Position numbers and translations under genes: made by a program
Notes under the pieces: generated by a model
What the model saw: the letters and a program-made list of their open reading frames with translations, nothing else
Told to the model about the DNA's origin: nothing
Databases searched by the model: none
In this document: one piece after another, positions 17,919 through 26,761 of the stretch
Position numbering within the stretch: position 1 is the first letter of the stretch
Layout: every line of letters starts with the position of its first letter
Source: Streptomyces sp. NBC_00094
GTDB lineage: Bacteria > Actinomycetota > Actinomycetes > Streptomycetales > Streptomycetaceae
Assembly (NCBI RefSeq): GCF_026343125.1
Contig: NZ_JAPEMB010000001.1
Location: 4,965,501 to 5,029,500 of the forward strand
Reading direction: 5' to 3'
DNA length: 64,000 bases

Positions 17919-18866
17919 TCAGGGCGTACGGGGCTCCCGCTCCGGTGCCGGCCCCGTGTCCGGGGTCGCGCCCGAGGTCACGTCCGGGGTCGCGTCCAAG
18001 GTCGCGTCCAAGGTCGCGTCCAGGGTCTTCGCCCCGCCGGCCACGTCCTCCGGCGGCGGCTCGCCGAAGCGGGCCAGGGCCAGGGAGCCCGCGACGGCCA
18101 CGGCGAAGCCGGCGATCGCCAGCCACTCCAGCCCCTCCTTCGTACGGTCCCCGAGCCAGACCACCCCGACCGCCGCGGGTCCGATCGTCTCGCCGAGCAC
18201 CATGCCCGCCGTCGCCGTGGTCACGGAGCCCCGCTGGAGCGCCGAGGTCATCAACAGGAACGCCGCCCCGCCGCCCAGGAGCAGCGCGTACCAGACCGGA
18301 TCGGCGAAGTCGACGCCGTCGATCAGCCGGACCGCGACCTCCACCACCCCGAAGCCGAAGCCAGCCCCGAGGCCGAGGACGAGCGCGCGCGGCTTCTCCG
18401 GCAGCCGGCCCGCCCCCACACCCAGCAGCAGCACCCCGAAGGCGACGGCGAGGAGCGCCCACCGCAGCGCCTCCGAGCCCTCCCCGTGGCCCTCCTCCCC
18501 GGAGGCGAGCGCCAGCATCGCGAGCCCCGCGCACACCACGGCGACGGCCGTCCACTCCACCCGGCTCAGCCGCACGTGCAGCAGTCGCGAGGCGACGACG
18601 GCCGTGACCGCCAGGCTCGCGGCGAGCGAAGCCCCCACGGCGTAGATGGGCAGCGTCCGCAGCGCCACGACCTGCAGGGCGAAGCCCAGGGTGTCCATCC
18701 CGAGGCCGGCGATGTAGCGCCACTGCCGCAACGCCCGCCACATCAGCGCGACGTCGACACCTCCACCCGTCCCCGGCTCCGCGGCACGGGCCGCCATCGC
18801 CTGGAGGACAGAGGCCGTACCGAAGCAGAAGGCCGAAGCAAGCGCGCAAATCATCCCAAGAAGCAC
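17919..18866 (-). CDS. DMT (EamA-type) transporter
   Basis: 315 aa with about nine or ten hydrophobic helices in the pattern of drug/metabolite exporters ('MICALASAFCFGTASVLQAMA' start, 'GASLAASLAVTAVVAS', 'TAVAVVCAGLAMLALAS', 'GMVLGETIGPAAVGVVWLGD', 'WLAIAGFAVAVAGSLALA'). Substrate unknown. The C-terminal 45 residues are a hydrophilic tail made of repeated LDAT/PDVT tetrads from a 12-bp DNA repeat (about 17962-18029), not expected in the family. The GTG at 18866 is the frame's outermost start; ATG 18854 is an alternative. Convergent with the MocR gene, 20 bases apart. Confidence 0.85.
   Translation of the reverse strand: MLLGMICALASAFCFGTASVLQAMAARAAEPGTGGGVDVALMWRALRQWRYIAGLGMDTLGFALQVVALRTLPIYAVGASLAASLAVTAVVASRLLHVRLSRVEWTAVAVVCAGLAMLALASGEEGHGEGSEALRWALLAVAFGVLLLGVGAGRLPEKPRALVLGLGAGFGFGVVEVAVRLIDGVDFADPVWYALLLGGGAAFLLMTSALQRGSVTTATAGMVLGETIGPAAVGVVWLGDRTKEGLEWLAIAGFAVAVAGSLALARFGEPPPEDVAGGAKTLDATLDATLDATPDVTSGATPDTGPAPEREPRTP
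17962..18029. repeat. 12-bp repeats encoding the DMT transporter tail
   Basis: Repeated 'ggtcgcgtccaa'-type units, at least three near-identical and two to three degenerate. In frame, giving LDAT tetrads. Confidence 0.75.
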
Positions 18867-18968
18867 GAAGCGACTCTAGAGGTTGAGGCGTGAAACCACC
18901 GGCCTACACTGTGCGGTCGCGACTGTCGTGGCCACGACGGCCATGACCGCGAAGGGGAGGCGACGGAC

Positions 18969-19268
18969 ATGCGGAGGCTGAGGTCGAGCACGGTGGTGCT
19001 CGGCGGGATGGGTGTGCTCGCGGCGACGATCACCGCGTGCGGTTCGGAGCCGGACAAGCGGTGTGTGGACCCGCTGACCCGGGAGGAACTGCCCAGCTAC
19101 CGGTGCGAGAGCGGCGGCGGCAGCGACGACGACGATGACGGCACCACGACCCGGGGCTCGTACTACTACGGCGGTTCCGTCCGGAGCGGCACGGTGAGCG
19201 GTGGCAGCTTCAACAAGACGGCCGTCGACACCGGCGGCTTCGGCTGCTCGGGCTCCGGCGGCGGCTGA
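18969..19268 (+). CDS. YgiB-like small lipoprotein
   Basis: 99 aa. Signal 'RSSTVVLGGMGVLAATITACG' with a lipobox (ITAC) near residue 24, then a short secreted chain: 'CVDPLTREELPSYRCESGGG', an Asp run, 'GSYYYGGSV' and a Ser/Gly end 'TAVDTGGFGCSGSGGG'. The organisation (lipoprotein leader, Ser/Gly-rich end with GGFG) and its place directly before a glutathionylspermidine-synthase-like gene match the enterobacterial ygiB/yjfM-ygiC/yjfC pairs (DUF1190), though overall identity must be low. Start ATG sits after 'aggggaggcg'. Its stop codon overlaps the ribosome site of the next gene. Confidence 0.75.
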   Translation: MRRLRSSTVVLGGMGVLAATITACGSEPDKRCVDPLTREELPSYRCESGGGSDDDDDGTTTRGSYYYGGSVRSGTVSGGSFNKTAVDTGGFGCSGSGGG

Positions 19269-19281
19269 GGAGGCCCGGCAC

Positions 19282-20466
19282 ATGAAGCGGCACACCATCG
19301 AGCCCCGGCCCGACTGGCAGCGGATCGTCGAGGAGCAGGGGGTCGTCTACCCCCTGACCCGCTACCCGGACGGTTCGCTGCGTCCGTACTGGGACGAGAG
19401 CGCGTACTACTCCTTCACCCTGCCCGAGGTCGAGGCGCTGGAGGAGGTCGTCGAGGAGCTGCACGCGATGTGCCTGGCGGCCGCCGCGCACATCGTCGAG
19501 CACGACCGCTTCGCCGACCTCGGGATCACCGACCCGAAGCTCGCCTCCCTGGTCGCCGAGTCCTGGCGGCGCCGCGCCGAACTCCCCTCCCTCTACGGGC
19601 GGTTCGACCTGCGGTACGACGGCACCGGCCCGGCCAAGATGCTGGAGTACAACGCCGACACCCCCACCTCGCTGGTGGAGGCCGCCAGCCCGCAGTGGTT
19701 CTGGATGGAGGAGCGGTTCCCCGGCGCCGACCAGTGGAACTCCCTCCACGAGCGGCTCGTCGACGCCTGGAAGAAGCAGGCGCACCTGCTGCCGCCGGGG
19801 CCCGTCCACTTCGTCCACTCGGACGGCGACGAGCTCGGCGAGGACCTGATGACGGTCGCGTACCTGCGTGAGACCGCCCAGCAGGCCGGGCTCGACACGG
19901 AGGCGCTCTCCGTCGAGGCGATCGGCTGGGACCGGCTCTCGCGCCGGTTCGTCGACGACCGGCTCCGCTTCATCCGCAGCTGCTTCAAGCTCTACCCGTG
20001 GGAGTGGCTGACCACCGACCGCTTCGGGAAGCACGTCCTCGACACCCTCGACAACGGCGGCGGGACCGGCACCACCTGCTGGATCGAGCCGGCCTGGAAG
20101 ATGCTCCTCTCCAACAAGGCGCTGCTCGCGATCCTGTGGGAGCTGAACCCGGGCCACCCGAACCTGCTCCCCGCCTACCTCGACGGCCCGCGCGAACTCG
20201 CCTCGACCACGGGGTGGGTCGCCAAGCCGCTGCTCGGCCGCGAGGGCGCGGGCGTCACCCTGCACGAGGCCGGTACGGAGCCCTTCGTACGGGACGGGGA
20301 GCCCTGCTGCTACCAGGAGCTGGCCCCGCTGGCCGACTTCGACGGCAACCGGGTGGTGCTCGGCGCGTGGGTCGTCGAGAACGAGGCCGCGGGGCTCGGG
20401 ATCCGGGAGTCCGCGGGCCTCGTCACCGACGAGTACGCCCGCTTCCTCCCGCACGTGATCCTGTAG
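19282..20466 (+). CDS. Glutathionylspermidine synthase-like (YgiC-type) ATP-grasp protein
   Basis: 394 aa, cytosolic. Matches the C-terminal synthetase half of Gsp/YgiC: 'SLYGRFDLRYDGTGPAKMLE', 'YNADTPTSLVEAA', 'LMTVAYLRETAQQAGLDTE', 'CFKLYPWEW', 'IEPAWKMLLSNKALLAIL' and 'KPLLGREGAGV', the ATP-grasp nucleotide-binding Lys/Gly-loop segments. YgiC-type proteins form an amide between an amine and a carboxylate, but streptomycetes use mycothiol, so glutathionylspermidine is unlikely as product; the substrate is unknown. ATG supported by 'gaggagg' overlapping the upstream stop. Convergent with the deacetylase gene, 18 bases between stops. Confidence 0.88.
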   Translation: MKRHTIEPRPDWQRIVEEQGVVYPLTRYPDGSLRPYWDESAYYSFTLPEVEALEEVVEELHAMCLAAAAHIVEHDRFADLGITDPKLASLVAESWRRRAELPSLYGRFDLRYDGTGPAKMLEYNADTPTSLVEAASPQWFWMEERFPGADQWNSLHERLVDAWKKQAHLLPPGPVHFVHSDGDELGEDLMTVAYLRETAQQAGLDTEALSVEAIGWDRLSRRFVDDRLRFIRSCFKLYPWEWLTTDRFGKHVLDTLDNGGGTGTTCWIEPAWKMLLSNKALLAILWELNPGHPNLLPAYLDGPRELASTTGWVAKPLLGREGAGVTLHEAGTEPFVRDGEPCCYQELAPLADFDGNRVVLGAWVVENEAAGLGIRESAGLVTDEYARFLPHVIL

Positions 20467-20484
20467 GAGGTGTCTCCCCAGGGG

Positions 20485-21180
20485 CTACTCGGGGACGTAC
20501 TCCCGCAGTGGCGCGGGCTTGAGTCCGGCCGCCTCGGCCAGGTCCAGGGCCCGCTTCAGGTCCTGCTCCAGGGTCTCGTTGAAGTGGAGCAGGATGATGT
20601 CGCCGGCCTTGAGGGCCGGTGTCGGAGGGGTCCACTGGCCCCAGGTGGTGAGGTCGTACGTCCACGTCACCACGGCCTTCGCCCCGCAGGAGCGGGCGGT
20701 GGTCCGGGTGGTCGCGTCGTACGTGCCGTACGGCGGGCGCAGCAGCCGCGGGCCGTCGCCGAACTGGGCGAGGTGCTGGTCGCGGGCCCCGCAGACCTCC
20801 GCCTTCTGGCCGGCGGCGTCGAGTGTGGTGAGGTCGGGGTGGTTGACCGTGTGGTTCTCGACGCGGGAGCGGCCCTGGTTCAGCAGGGTGTGGAAGTAGC
20901 CGGAGTCGTACGAGTAGGCGCCGGGCAGCAGGAAGAGCGAGGCGGGCACCCGGCGGTCGAGCAGCAGCTTCGCCGCCGCGGGGTCGTGGAACCAGCCGTC
21001 GTCGATGGTGATGAAGACGACCGGGTCGGTGGTCTCGACGTGCGAGACCACCGGGACGGGCTCGGGCCAGGCCGCCTTCGGGGCGGAGTGCGCGGGTCCC
21101 GTGAACGCGCCGAGGAGCGCGACCGGAACGAGGGCGGCGAGCGCGGCACGCAGGGCGTGACGCAGACGGAGTCTCGGCAT
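20485..21180 (-). CDS. Secreted polysaccharide deacetylase (CE4/NodB-like)
   Basis: 231 aa with a signal peptide ('HALRAALAALVPVALLGAFTG', cleavage after AHS-A about residue 33). NodB-type motifs: 'FITIDDGWFHD' (TxDD catalytic base and metal Asp), 'VENHTVNHPDL' (HxxxH zinc ligands), 'LRPPYGTYDATT' (RPPxG), 'VTWTYDLTTWG' and 'GDIILLHF'. This is a complete metal-dependent N- or O-deacetylase set, probably acting on wall or exopolysaccharide outside the cell. ATG start; own transcript, promoter presumably in 21181-21283. Confidence 0.92.
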   Translation of the reverse strand: MPRLRLRHALRAALAALVPVALLGAFTGPAHSAPKAAWPEPVPVVSHVETTDPVVFITIDDGWFHDPAAAKLLLDRRVPASLFLLPGAYSYDSGYFHTLLNQGRSRVENHTVNHPDLTTLDAAGQKAEVCGARDQHLAQFGDGPRLLRPPYGTYDATTRTTARSCGAKAVVTWTYDLTTWGQWTPPTPALKAGDIILLHFNETLEQDLKRALDLAEAAGLKPAPLREYVPE

Positions 21181-21283
21181 GGCGGCATCATTGGCCTAGA
21201 CCAACTGTCGTGTCAATGCCCCGAGTTGTCCCCTGGCCCGGCCCGCGCGGTGGCGCGGGCCGCCCCTACTCAAGTGGACTCGG

Positions 21284-22489
21284 TCAGTCCGACAGCACCC
21301 CCCTCAGCTGTTCGAGGCCCCAGTCCAGGTCCTCCTTCGAGATGACCAGCGGCGGCGCGATCCGGATCGTCGAGCCGTGGGTGTCCTTCACCAGGACCCC
21401 CCGCTCCATCAACTTCTCCGAGATCTCCCGGCCCGTGCCCCGGGCCGGGGCGATGTCCACCCCGGCCCACAGGCCGCGTCCGCGCACCGCCTCCACCGCG
21501 CCGCCGCCCACCAGCAGCCCCAGCTCGGAGTGGAGGTGCTCGCCCAGCTCCGTCGCCCGCTCCTGGAACTCGCCCGTCCGCAGCATCGCGATCACCTCCA
21601 GGGCCACCGCGCAGGCCAGCGGATTCCCGCCGAAGGTCGACCCGTGCTCGCCCGGCCGGAACACCCCGAGCACCGAACGGTCGGCGACCACCGCCGACAC
21701 CGGCACCACCCCGCCGCCCAGCGCCTTCCCCAGGATGTACACGTCCGGCACCACGCCCTCGTGCTCGCACGCGAACGTCCTGCCCGTCCGGCCGAGGCCC
21801 GACTGGATCTCGTCCGCCATGAACAGCACGTTCCGCCGCCGCGTCAGCTCCCGGACGCCCGGCAGATAGCCGGCCGGCGGCACCAGGACACCCGCCTCGC
21901 CCTGGATCGGTTCGAGCAGCACCGCCACCGTGTTCTCGGTGACCGCGGCGTCGAGCGCCGTCAGGTCCCCGTACGGAACGATCTCGAACCCCGGCGTGTA
22001 CGGGCCGAAGTGGTCGCGCGCCTCGTGGTCCGTGGAGAAGCTGACGATCGTCGTCGTCCGGCCGTGGAAGTTGTTCCCCGCGACCACGATCTTCGCGTGC
22101 CCGTCCGGCACGCCCTTCACCTCGTACCCCCACTTCCGGGCGGTCTTCACGGCCGTCTCGACCGCCTCCGCCCCCGTGTTCATCGGCAGCACCGCCTCCT
22201 TGCCGCACAACTCCGCGAGCTGCGTGCAGAACTCGGCGAAGCGGTCGTGGTGGAAGGCGCGCGAGGTGAGCGTCACGCGCTCCAGCTGCGCCTTCGCGGC
22301 CTCGATCAGCCGCCGGTTGCCGTGCCCGAAGTTGAGCGCCGAGTACCCGGCGAGCATGTCCAGATAGCGGCGCCCCTCGACATCGGTCATCCAGGCCCCG
22401 TCCGCCGAGGCGACGACGACCGGAAGGGGGTGGTAGTTGTGAGCGCTGTGCGCCTCCGCGGAAGCGATCGCGTCTTGCGTTCTCGACAC
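21284..22489 (-). CDS. rocD: Ornithine aminotransferase
   Basis: PLP enzyme converting ornithine and 2-oxoglutarate to glutamate semialdehyde and glutamate. 401 aa, class III aminotransferase. Seen: 'HNYHPLPVVVASADGAWMTD', 'YLDMLAGYSALNFGHGNRRL', 'NTGAEAVETAVKTARKWGY', 'NNFHGRTTT', 'EPIQGEAGVLVP', 'DEIQSGLGRTGRTFACEHE' and 'YILGKALGGGVVPVSAV' with the PLP Lys, and 'STFGGNPLACAVAL'. GTG 22489 is preferred to ATG 22516 because 'cggaga' lies about six bases upstream and the family usually begins a few residues before 'AIASAEAHSAHNY'. Divergent from glyA. Confidence 0.95.
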   Translation of the reverse strand: MSRTQDAIASAEAHSAHNYHPLPVVVASADGAWMTDVEGRRYLDMLAGYSALNFGHGNRRLIEAAKAQLERVTLTSRAFHHDRFAEFCTQLAELCGKEAVLPMNTGAEAVETAVKTARKWGYEVKGVPDGHAKIVVAGNNFHGRTTTIVSFSTDHEARDHFGPYTPGFEIVPYGDLTALDAAVTENTVAVLLEPIQGEAGVLVPPAGYLPGVRELTRRRNVLFMADEIQSGLGRTGRTFACEHEGVVPDVYILGKALGGGVVPVSAVVADRSVLGVFRPGEHGSTFGGNPLACAVALEVIAMLRTGEFQERATELGEHLHSELGLLVGGGAVEAVRGRGLWAGVDIAPARGTGREISEKLMERGVLVKDTHGSTIRIAPPLVISKEDLDWGLEQLRGVLSD

Positions 22490-22590
22490 GGGATCTCCGT
22501 TCGTCCTGCGGCTCATGGGGTGGCTCGTGGCTCCCCTTCTTATCGTCGCTCGTATGCCGGACGTGGAAACCTCGACGACGGCGCGCCCGC

Positions 22591-22596
22591 TAGTCT
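22591..22596 (+). promoter_or_regulatory. Probable -10 element for glyA riboswitch transcript
   Basis: 'tagtct' placed about seven bases before the first helix of the riboswitch. The -35 is not clear. Confidence 0.45.
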
Positions 22597-22602
22597 GGAA
22601 AC

Positions 22603-22690
22603 ACGCACGGCGACTGGCGTACGGGGAAGCGACCCCGGGGGAGCCGTGCGCGGCAGACCACACGAGGCGCCGCTCGCCTGGGCGTCACGG
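22603..22690 (+). ncRNA. ZTP (pfl motif) riboswitch upstream of glyA
   Basis: Senses ZTP/ZMP, the purine intermediate that builds up when 10-formyl-THF is short, and raises one-carbon genes. Helix P1 pairs gcacggc (22605-22611) with gccgtgc (22643-22649); P2 pairs cgggg (22622-22626) with ccccg (22633-22637); the conserved 'gactggcg' (22612-22619) and 'gggggagc' flank them, and the 3' domain holds the hallmark 'cgcctgggc' (22675-22683), whose CGCC can pair with GGCG of the first domain as the known pseudoknot. A further hairpin follows at once (22685-22710) and could be the expression platform. glyA supplies the methylene-THF pool, a known ZTP-riboswitch role. Confidence 0.85.
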
Positions 22691-22711
22691 GACCCGACAG
22701 TCCCGCGTGGC
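22685..22711 (+). promoter_or_regulatory. Hairpin after the ZTP aptamer, candidate expression platform
   Basis: 'tcacgggac' can pair with 'gtcccgcgtg' around 'ccgaca'. It overlaps the 3' edge of the aptamer, so ligand binding could compete with it. No T-run. Confidence 0.5.
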
Positions 22712-22768
22712 GCCGCGCCTCTCACCGCAGTGTCCCGGGACCCGCCGCAACGCCCGGAGGACACCATC

Positions 22769-24037
22769 GTGACCACGCCCCAGCAGCACCCCGCCCTCGC
22801 CACGGCCGACCCCGAACTCGCCGCCCTCGTCGGCGCCGAGGAACGGCTCCAGGGCGAGACCCTCCGCCTCATCCCCAGCGAGAACTACGTCTCCGCCGCC
22901 GTCCTCGAAGCCTCCGGCACCGTCCTCCAGAACAAGTACAGCGAGGGCTACCCCGGCCGCCGCTACTACGAGGGCCAGCAGAACATCGACCGGGTCGAGA
23001 CCCTCGCCGTCGAGCGCGCCAAGGCGCTCTTCGGCGTCGACCACGCCAACGTCCAGCCCTACTCCGGCTCCCCGGCCAACCTCGCCGTCTACCTCGCCTT
23101 CGCCGAGCCCGGCGACACCGTCATGGGCATGGCCCTGCCGATGGGCGGTCACCTCACCCACGGCTGGGGCGTCTCCGCCACCGGCAAGTGGTTCCGGGGC
23201 GTCCAGTACGGCGTACGCCAGGACACGGGCCTCATCGACCTCGACGAGGTCCGCGAGATCGCCCTCAGGGAACGCCCGAAGGTGATCTTCTGCGGCGGCA
23301 CCGCGCTGCCCCGCACGATCGACTTCGCCGCCTTCGGCGAGATCGCCCGCGAGGCAGGCGCCGTGCTCGTCGCCGACGTCGCCCACATCGCCGGCCTCAT
23401 CGCGGGCGGCGCCCACCCGTCCCCGGTCCCGCACGTCGACGTGATCTCCACGACCACCCACAAGACCCTGCGCGGCCCGCGCGGCGCGATGCTGATGTCC
23501 CGCGAGGAGCACGCCAAGGCCCTCGACAAGGCCGTCTTCCCCGGCCTCCAGGGCGGCCCGCACAACCAGACCACCGCGGCCATCGCCGTCGCCCTCCGCG
23601 AGGCGGCCCAGCCCTCCTTCCGTGACTACGCCCACGCCGTCGTCGCCAACGCCAAGGCCCTCGCCGAGGCACTCCTCGCCCGCGGCTTCGACCTGGTCTC
23701 CGGCGGCACCGACAACCACCTGATCCTGATGGACCTCACGCCCAAGCAGGTCCCGGGCAAGATCGCCGCGAAGGCCCTCGACCGGGCGGGGATCGTCGTC
23801 AACTACAACACCGTCCCGTACGACCCCCGGAAGCCCTTCGACCCCTCCGGCGTCCGCATCGGCACCCCCTCCCTCACCTCCCGTGGTCTCGGTACGGAGC
23901 ACATGGCCCAGGTCGCGGAGTGGATCGACCGCGGTGTCGCCGCCGCAGGCACGGGCGACGAGGAAACGCTCGGCCTCATCCGCAAGGAGGTCGCCGACCT
24001 CCTCTCCACCTACCCGGCCCCGGGCCTCCCGACCTGA
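22769..24037 (+). CDS. glyA: Serine hydroxymethyltransferase
   Basis: PLP enzyme interconverting serine + THF and glycine + 5,10-methylene-THF, feeding the one-carbon pool used by folD, purN and purH nearby. 422 aa, normal. Motifs: 'RLIPSENYVS', 'NKYSEGYPGRRYYEGQQNID', 'VQPYSGSPANLAVYLAF', 'MGGHLTHGW', 'VADVAHIAGLI', 'STTTHKTLRGPRGAML' containing the PLP Lys and 'GIVVNYNTVPYDPRKP'. GTG 22769 is fixed by 'ggagg' eight bases upstream; the open frame reaches much further 5' through the rocD shadow. Preceded by a ZTP riboswitch. The stop is followed by simple-sequence repeats. Confidence 0.97.
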   Translation: MTTPQQHPALATADPELAALVGAEERLQGETLRLIPSENYVSAAVLEASGTVLQNKYSEGYPGRRYYEGQQNIDRVETLAVERAKALFGVDHANVQPYSGSPANLAVYLAFAEPGDTVMGMALPMGGHLTHGWGVSATGKWFRGVQYGVRQDTGLIDLDEVREIALRERPKVIFCGGTALPRTIDFAAFGEIAREAGAVLVADVAHIAGLIAGGAHPSPVPHVDVISTTTHKTLRGPRGAMLMSREEHAKALDKAVFPGLQGGPHNQTTAAIAVALREAAQPSFRDYAHAVVANAKALAEALLARGFDLVSGGTDNHLILMDLTPKQVPGKIAAKALDRAGIVVNYNTVPYDPRKPFDPSGVRIGTPSLTSRGLGTEHMAQVAEWIDRGVAAAGTGDEETLGLIRKEVADLLSTYPAPGLPT

Positions 24038-24185
24038 CCTGACCCGACCCGACCCGGGCGGACCCGACCCGGGCGGACGCGACCCGGGCGGACGTGACCC
24101 GGTCCGGTCCGACGCGGTCCGGTCCGGCGTGACCCGACCCGGTCCGACGTGACCCGGTCCGGGCCCGGCGCGGTCCGGTCCGCGT
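24038..24185. repeat. Low-complexity gacccg/ggtccg repeats after glyA
   Basis: About 150 bases made of 'gacccgacccgggcg' and 'cggtccggtccg' units of 5-17 bases between two convergent genes. No gene in it. Possible terminator function through local dyads (cggaccg). Confidence 0.8.
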
Positions 24186-24196
24186 GACCCGGCCCG

Positions 24197-25012
24197 TCAG
24201 CCGGTCGACTCCGCCGTCCGCCGGGCCTCCTCCGGGTCCGGTATGCCTTCCAGGCGGAAGGTGAGCGCGCCCCCGTTCCTCGTCCAGAGGAGCGTGGGGC
24301 CCGCCGTACGGACCTCGTGGGTCCACACCGAGCCCGTCCCGTCCGTCAGCGGGAAGGTCAGCAGGTGCGGCGCCGCGAACCAGTACCCCTGGGCGCCGTC
24401 CGGGAGGTCCACCCACCGCGGCTGCGTCCTGACCTCCTTGGCGAAGCCGATGTCGAGACGGGCCGGGAACTCGTCCAGCCGGACCGTCCGCTCCCCGTCG
24501 CGCCAGCAGAGGCTGATCACCGCCCGGCCCCCCTCGGCCGACCCGGTCACCGCGACCGCGTCCGGCGAGCCGAGGGAGCGGGGTATCACCGGCTCGAACC
24601 CGGCTCTTCGCCCGGCCTCCGTGAGGGCCACCGGGTCGGGGCAGCCCGGCACCACCCCGGCGGCCGGCGCGTGGCCGCCGTCCGCCTCGTACCGCACGGA
24701 GACCCCGCCGAAGCCGAACCAGTCCGCCACCGCCGCCCGCACGGGAGGGGTGAGCACCAGCACGATCAGCACCCCGGTCAGGCCCGCCACCAGCGCGCGC
24801 CACCGCTCGCGCACCCAGGCCCACCGTCGCCGCCGGACCGGCACGGACGGTGTCGGGACGTGCTCGGCGAGCAGCTGCGCGAGCACCCGCTCGGCCATGG
24901 ACTCGCCGTCCACGTCCGGCAGTCGCAGCCGCCGCCCGAGCCCCCGCAGCTCCTCCGGCAGCCCCTCGGTGGAAGACCCGCGCTCCTCCACCCCGCGCTC
25001 CTCCTCAGCCAC
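24197..25012 (-). CDS. Membrane-anchored anti-sigma-factor-like protein
   Basis: 271 aa, partner of the ECF sigma gene it overlaps. Cytoplasmic N-terminus of about 70 charged residues, one membrane helix ('ALVAGLTGVLIVLVLTP') and an extracytoplasmic domain of about 170 aa ('FGFGGVSVRYEADG', 'LPDGAQGYWFAAPHLLTFPL', 'LTFRLEGIPDPEEARR'). No zinc-binding H-x3-C-x2-C is present, so this is not a ZAS-type anti-sigma; assignment rests on gene order and topology. GTG 25012 has 'ggagg' about nine bases upstream and overlaps the sigma gene by eight bases; GTG 25021 is possible. Confidence 0.75.
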   Translation of the reverse strand: MAEEERGVEERGSSTEGLPEELRGLGRRLRLPDVDGESMAERVLAQLLAEHVPTPSVPVRRRRWAWVRERWRALVAGLTGVLIVLVLTPPVRAAVADWFGFGGVSVRYEADGGHAPAAGVVPGCPDPVALTEAGRRAGFEPVIPRSLGSPDAVAVTGSAEGGRAVISLCWRDGERTVRLDEFPARLDIGFAKEVRTQPRWVDLPDGAQGYWFAAPHLLTFPLTDGTGSVWTHEVRTAGPTLLWTRNGGALTFRLEGIPDPEEARRTAESTG

Positions 25013-25589
25013 GCCCCTCACCTCCCTCCAGCACGCGTCCCAGCTTCTTCAGCGCCCGGCTCAGCCGCGACTTCACCGTCCCTCTCGGCCAGCCCAGGGC
25101 CTCCGCGGTCTCCCCCTCGTCCAGCTCCAGCAGATAGCGGTGGATCACCACCCGCCGATGGTCCTCGGAGAGGCCGTCCAACGCGTCGAAGAGCCGCCGG
25201 CTCCGCTCCCGCTCCTCCGCCGCGACCGCCGGATCCGCCGACTCCGGTATCCGCGGCTCGCCCCCGAGCAGGTCCGCCTCCCGCCCCGCGACGGCCCGCT
25301 GCCGACCCGCCGAGCGCACTGTGTTCCTGGTCTCATTGACGACGATCCGCAGCAGCCACGGCCGGAACGCCGCGCCCTCCTCGAAACGCCCCAGCGCCTG
25401 GTACGCCTTGAAGAACGCCTGCTGCACCACGTCCTCGGCCTCCGGGCCCGCGCCGCACGCCACGGCCGCCCTCAGCGCCACCGCCGTGTAGGCGCGGACC
25501 AGCTCCGCGTACGCCTCCGGCTCTCCGGCGCGCACCCGTGCGATCACCACGGCCTCGTCGTCGACCAGGCCCCCCTCCCGCGTCCTCAC
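25005..25589 (-). CDS. ECF-type RNA polymerase sigma factor
   Basis: 194 aa. Region 2 (about 15-90): 'AYAELVRAYTAVALRAAVAC', 'AEDVVQQAFFKAYQALGRFE', 'FRPWLLRIVVNETRN'. Region 4 (about 135-188): 'LSEDHRRVVIHRYLLELDEG' and 'AEALGWPRGTVKSRLSRALK'. GTG 25589 is the likely start; the ribosome site is weak ('aaaggt'). Followed by a coupled membrane protein, the expected anti-sigma. Divergent from trpS with 56 bases between starts, so promoters overlap there. Confidence 0.9.
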   Translation of the reverse strand: MRTREGGLVDDEAVVIARVRAGEPEAYAELVRAYTAVALRAAVACGAGPEAEDVVQQAFFKAYQALGRFEEGAAFRPWLLRIVVNETRNTVRSAGRQRAVAGREADLLGGEPRIPESADPAVAAEERERSRRLFDALDGLSEDHRRVVIHRYLLELDEGETAEALGWPRGTVKSRLSRALKKLGRVLEGGEGRG

Positions 25590-25597
25590 ACCTTTGA

Positions 25598-26659
<1,062 letters not shown>

Positions 26660-26761
26660 GTCCTAGGGCCCTGGCCACGAGGGTGGTGCAGGACGCACAC
26701 TGGCGGCTGCACCACCACACAGCACCGACCGACCACTCGACGGACGACGGAGGAGAACGAC

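Noticed and set aside
22603-22711. Glycine or THF riboswitch upstream of glyA
   Set aside because: The gactggcg and cgcctgggc signatures and the P1/P2 layout are those of the ZTP (pfl) motif; tandem glycine aptamer features are absent.
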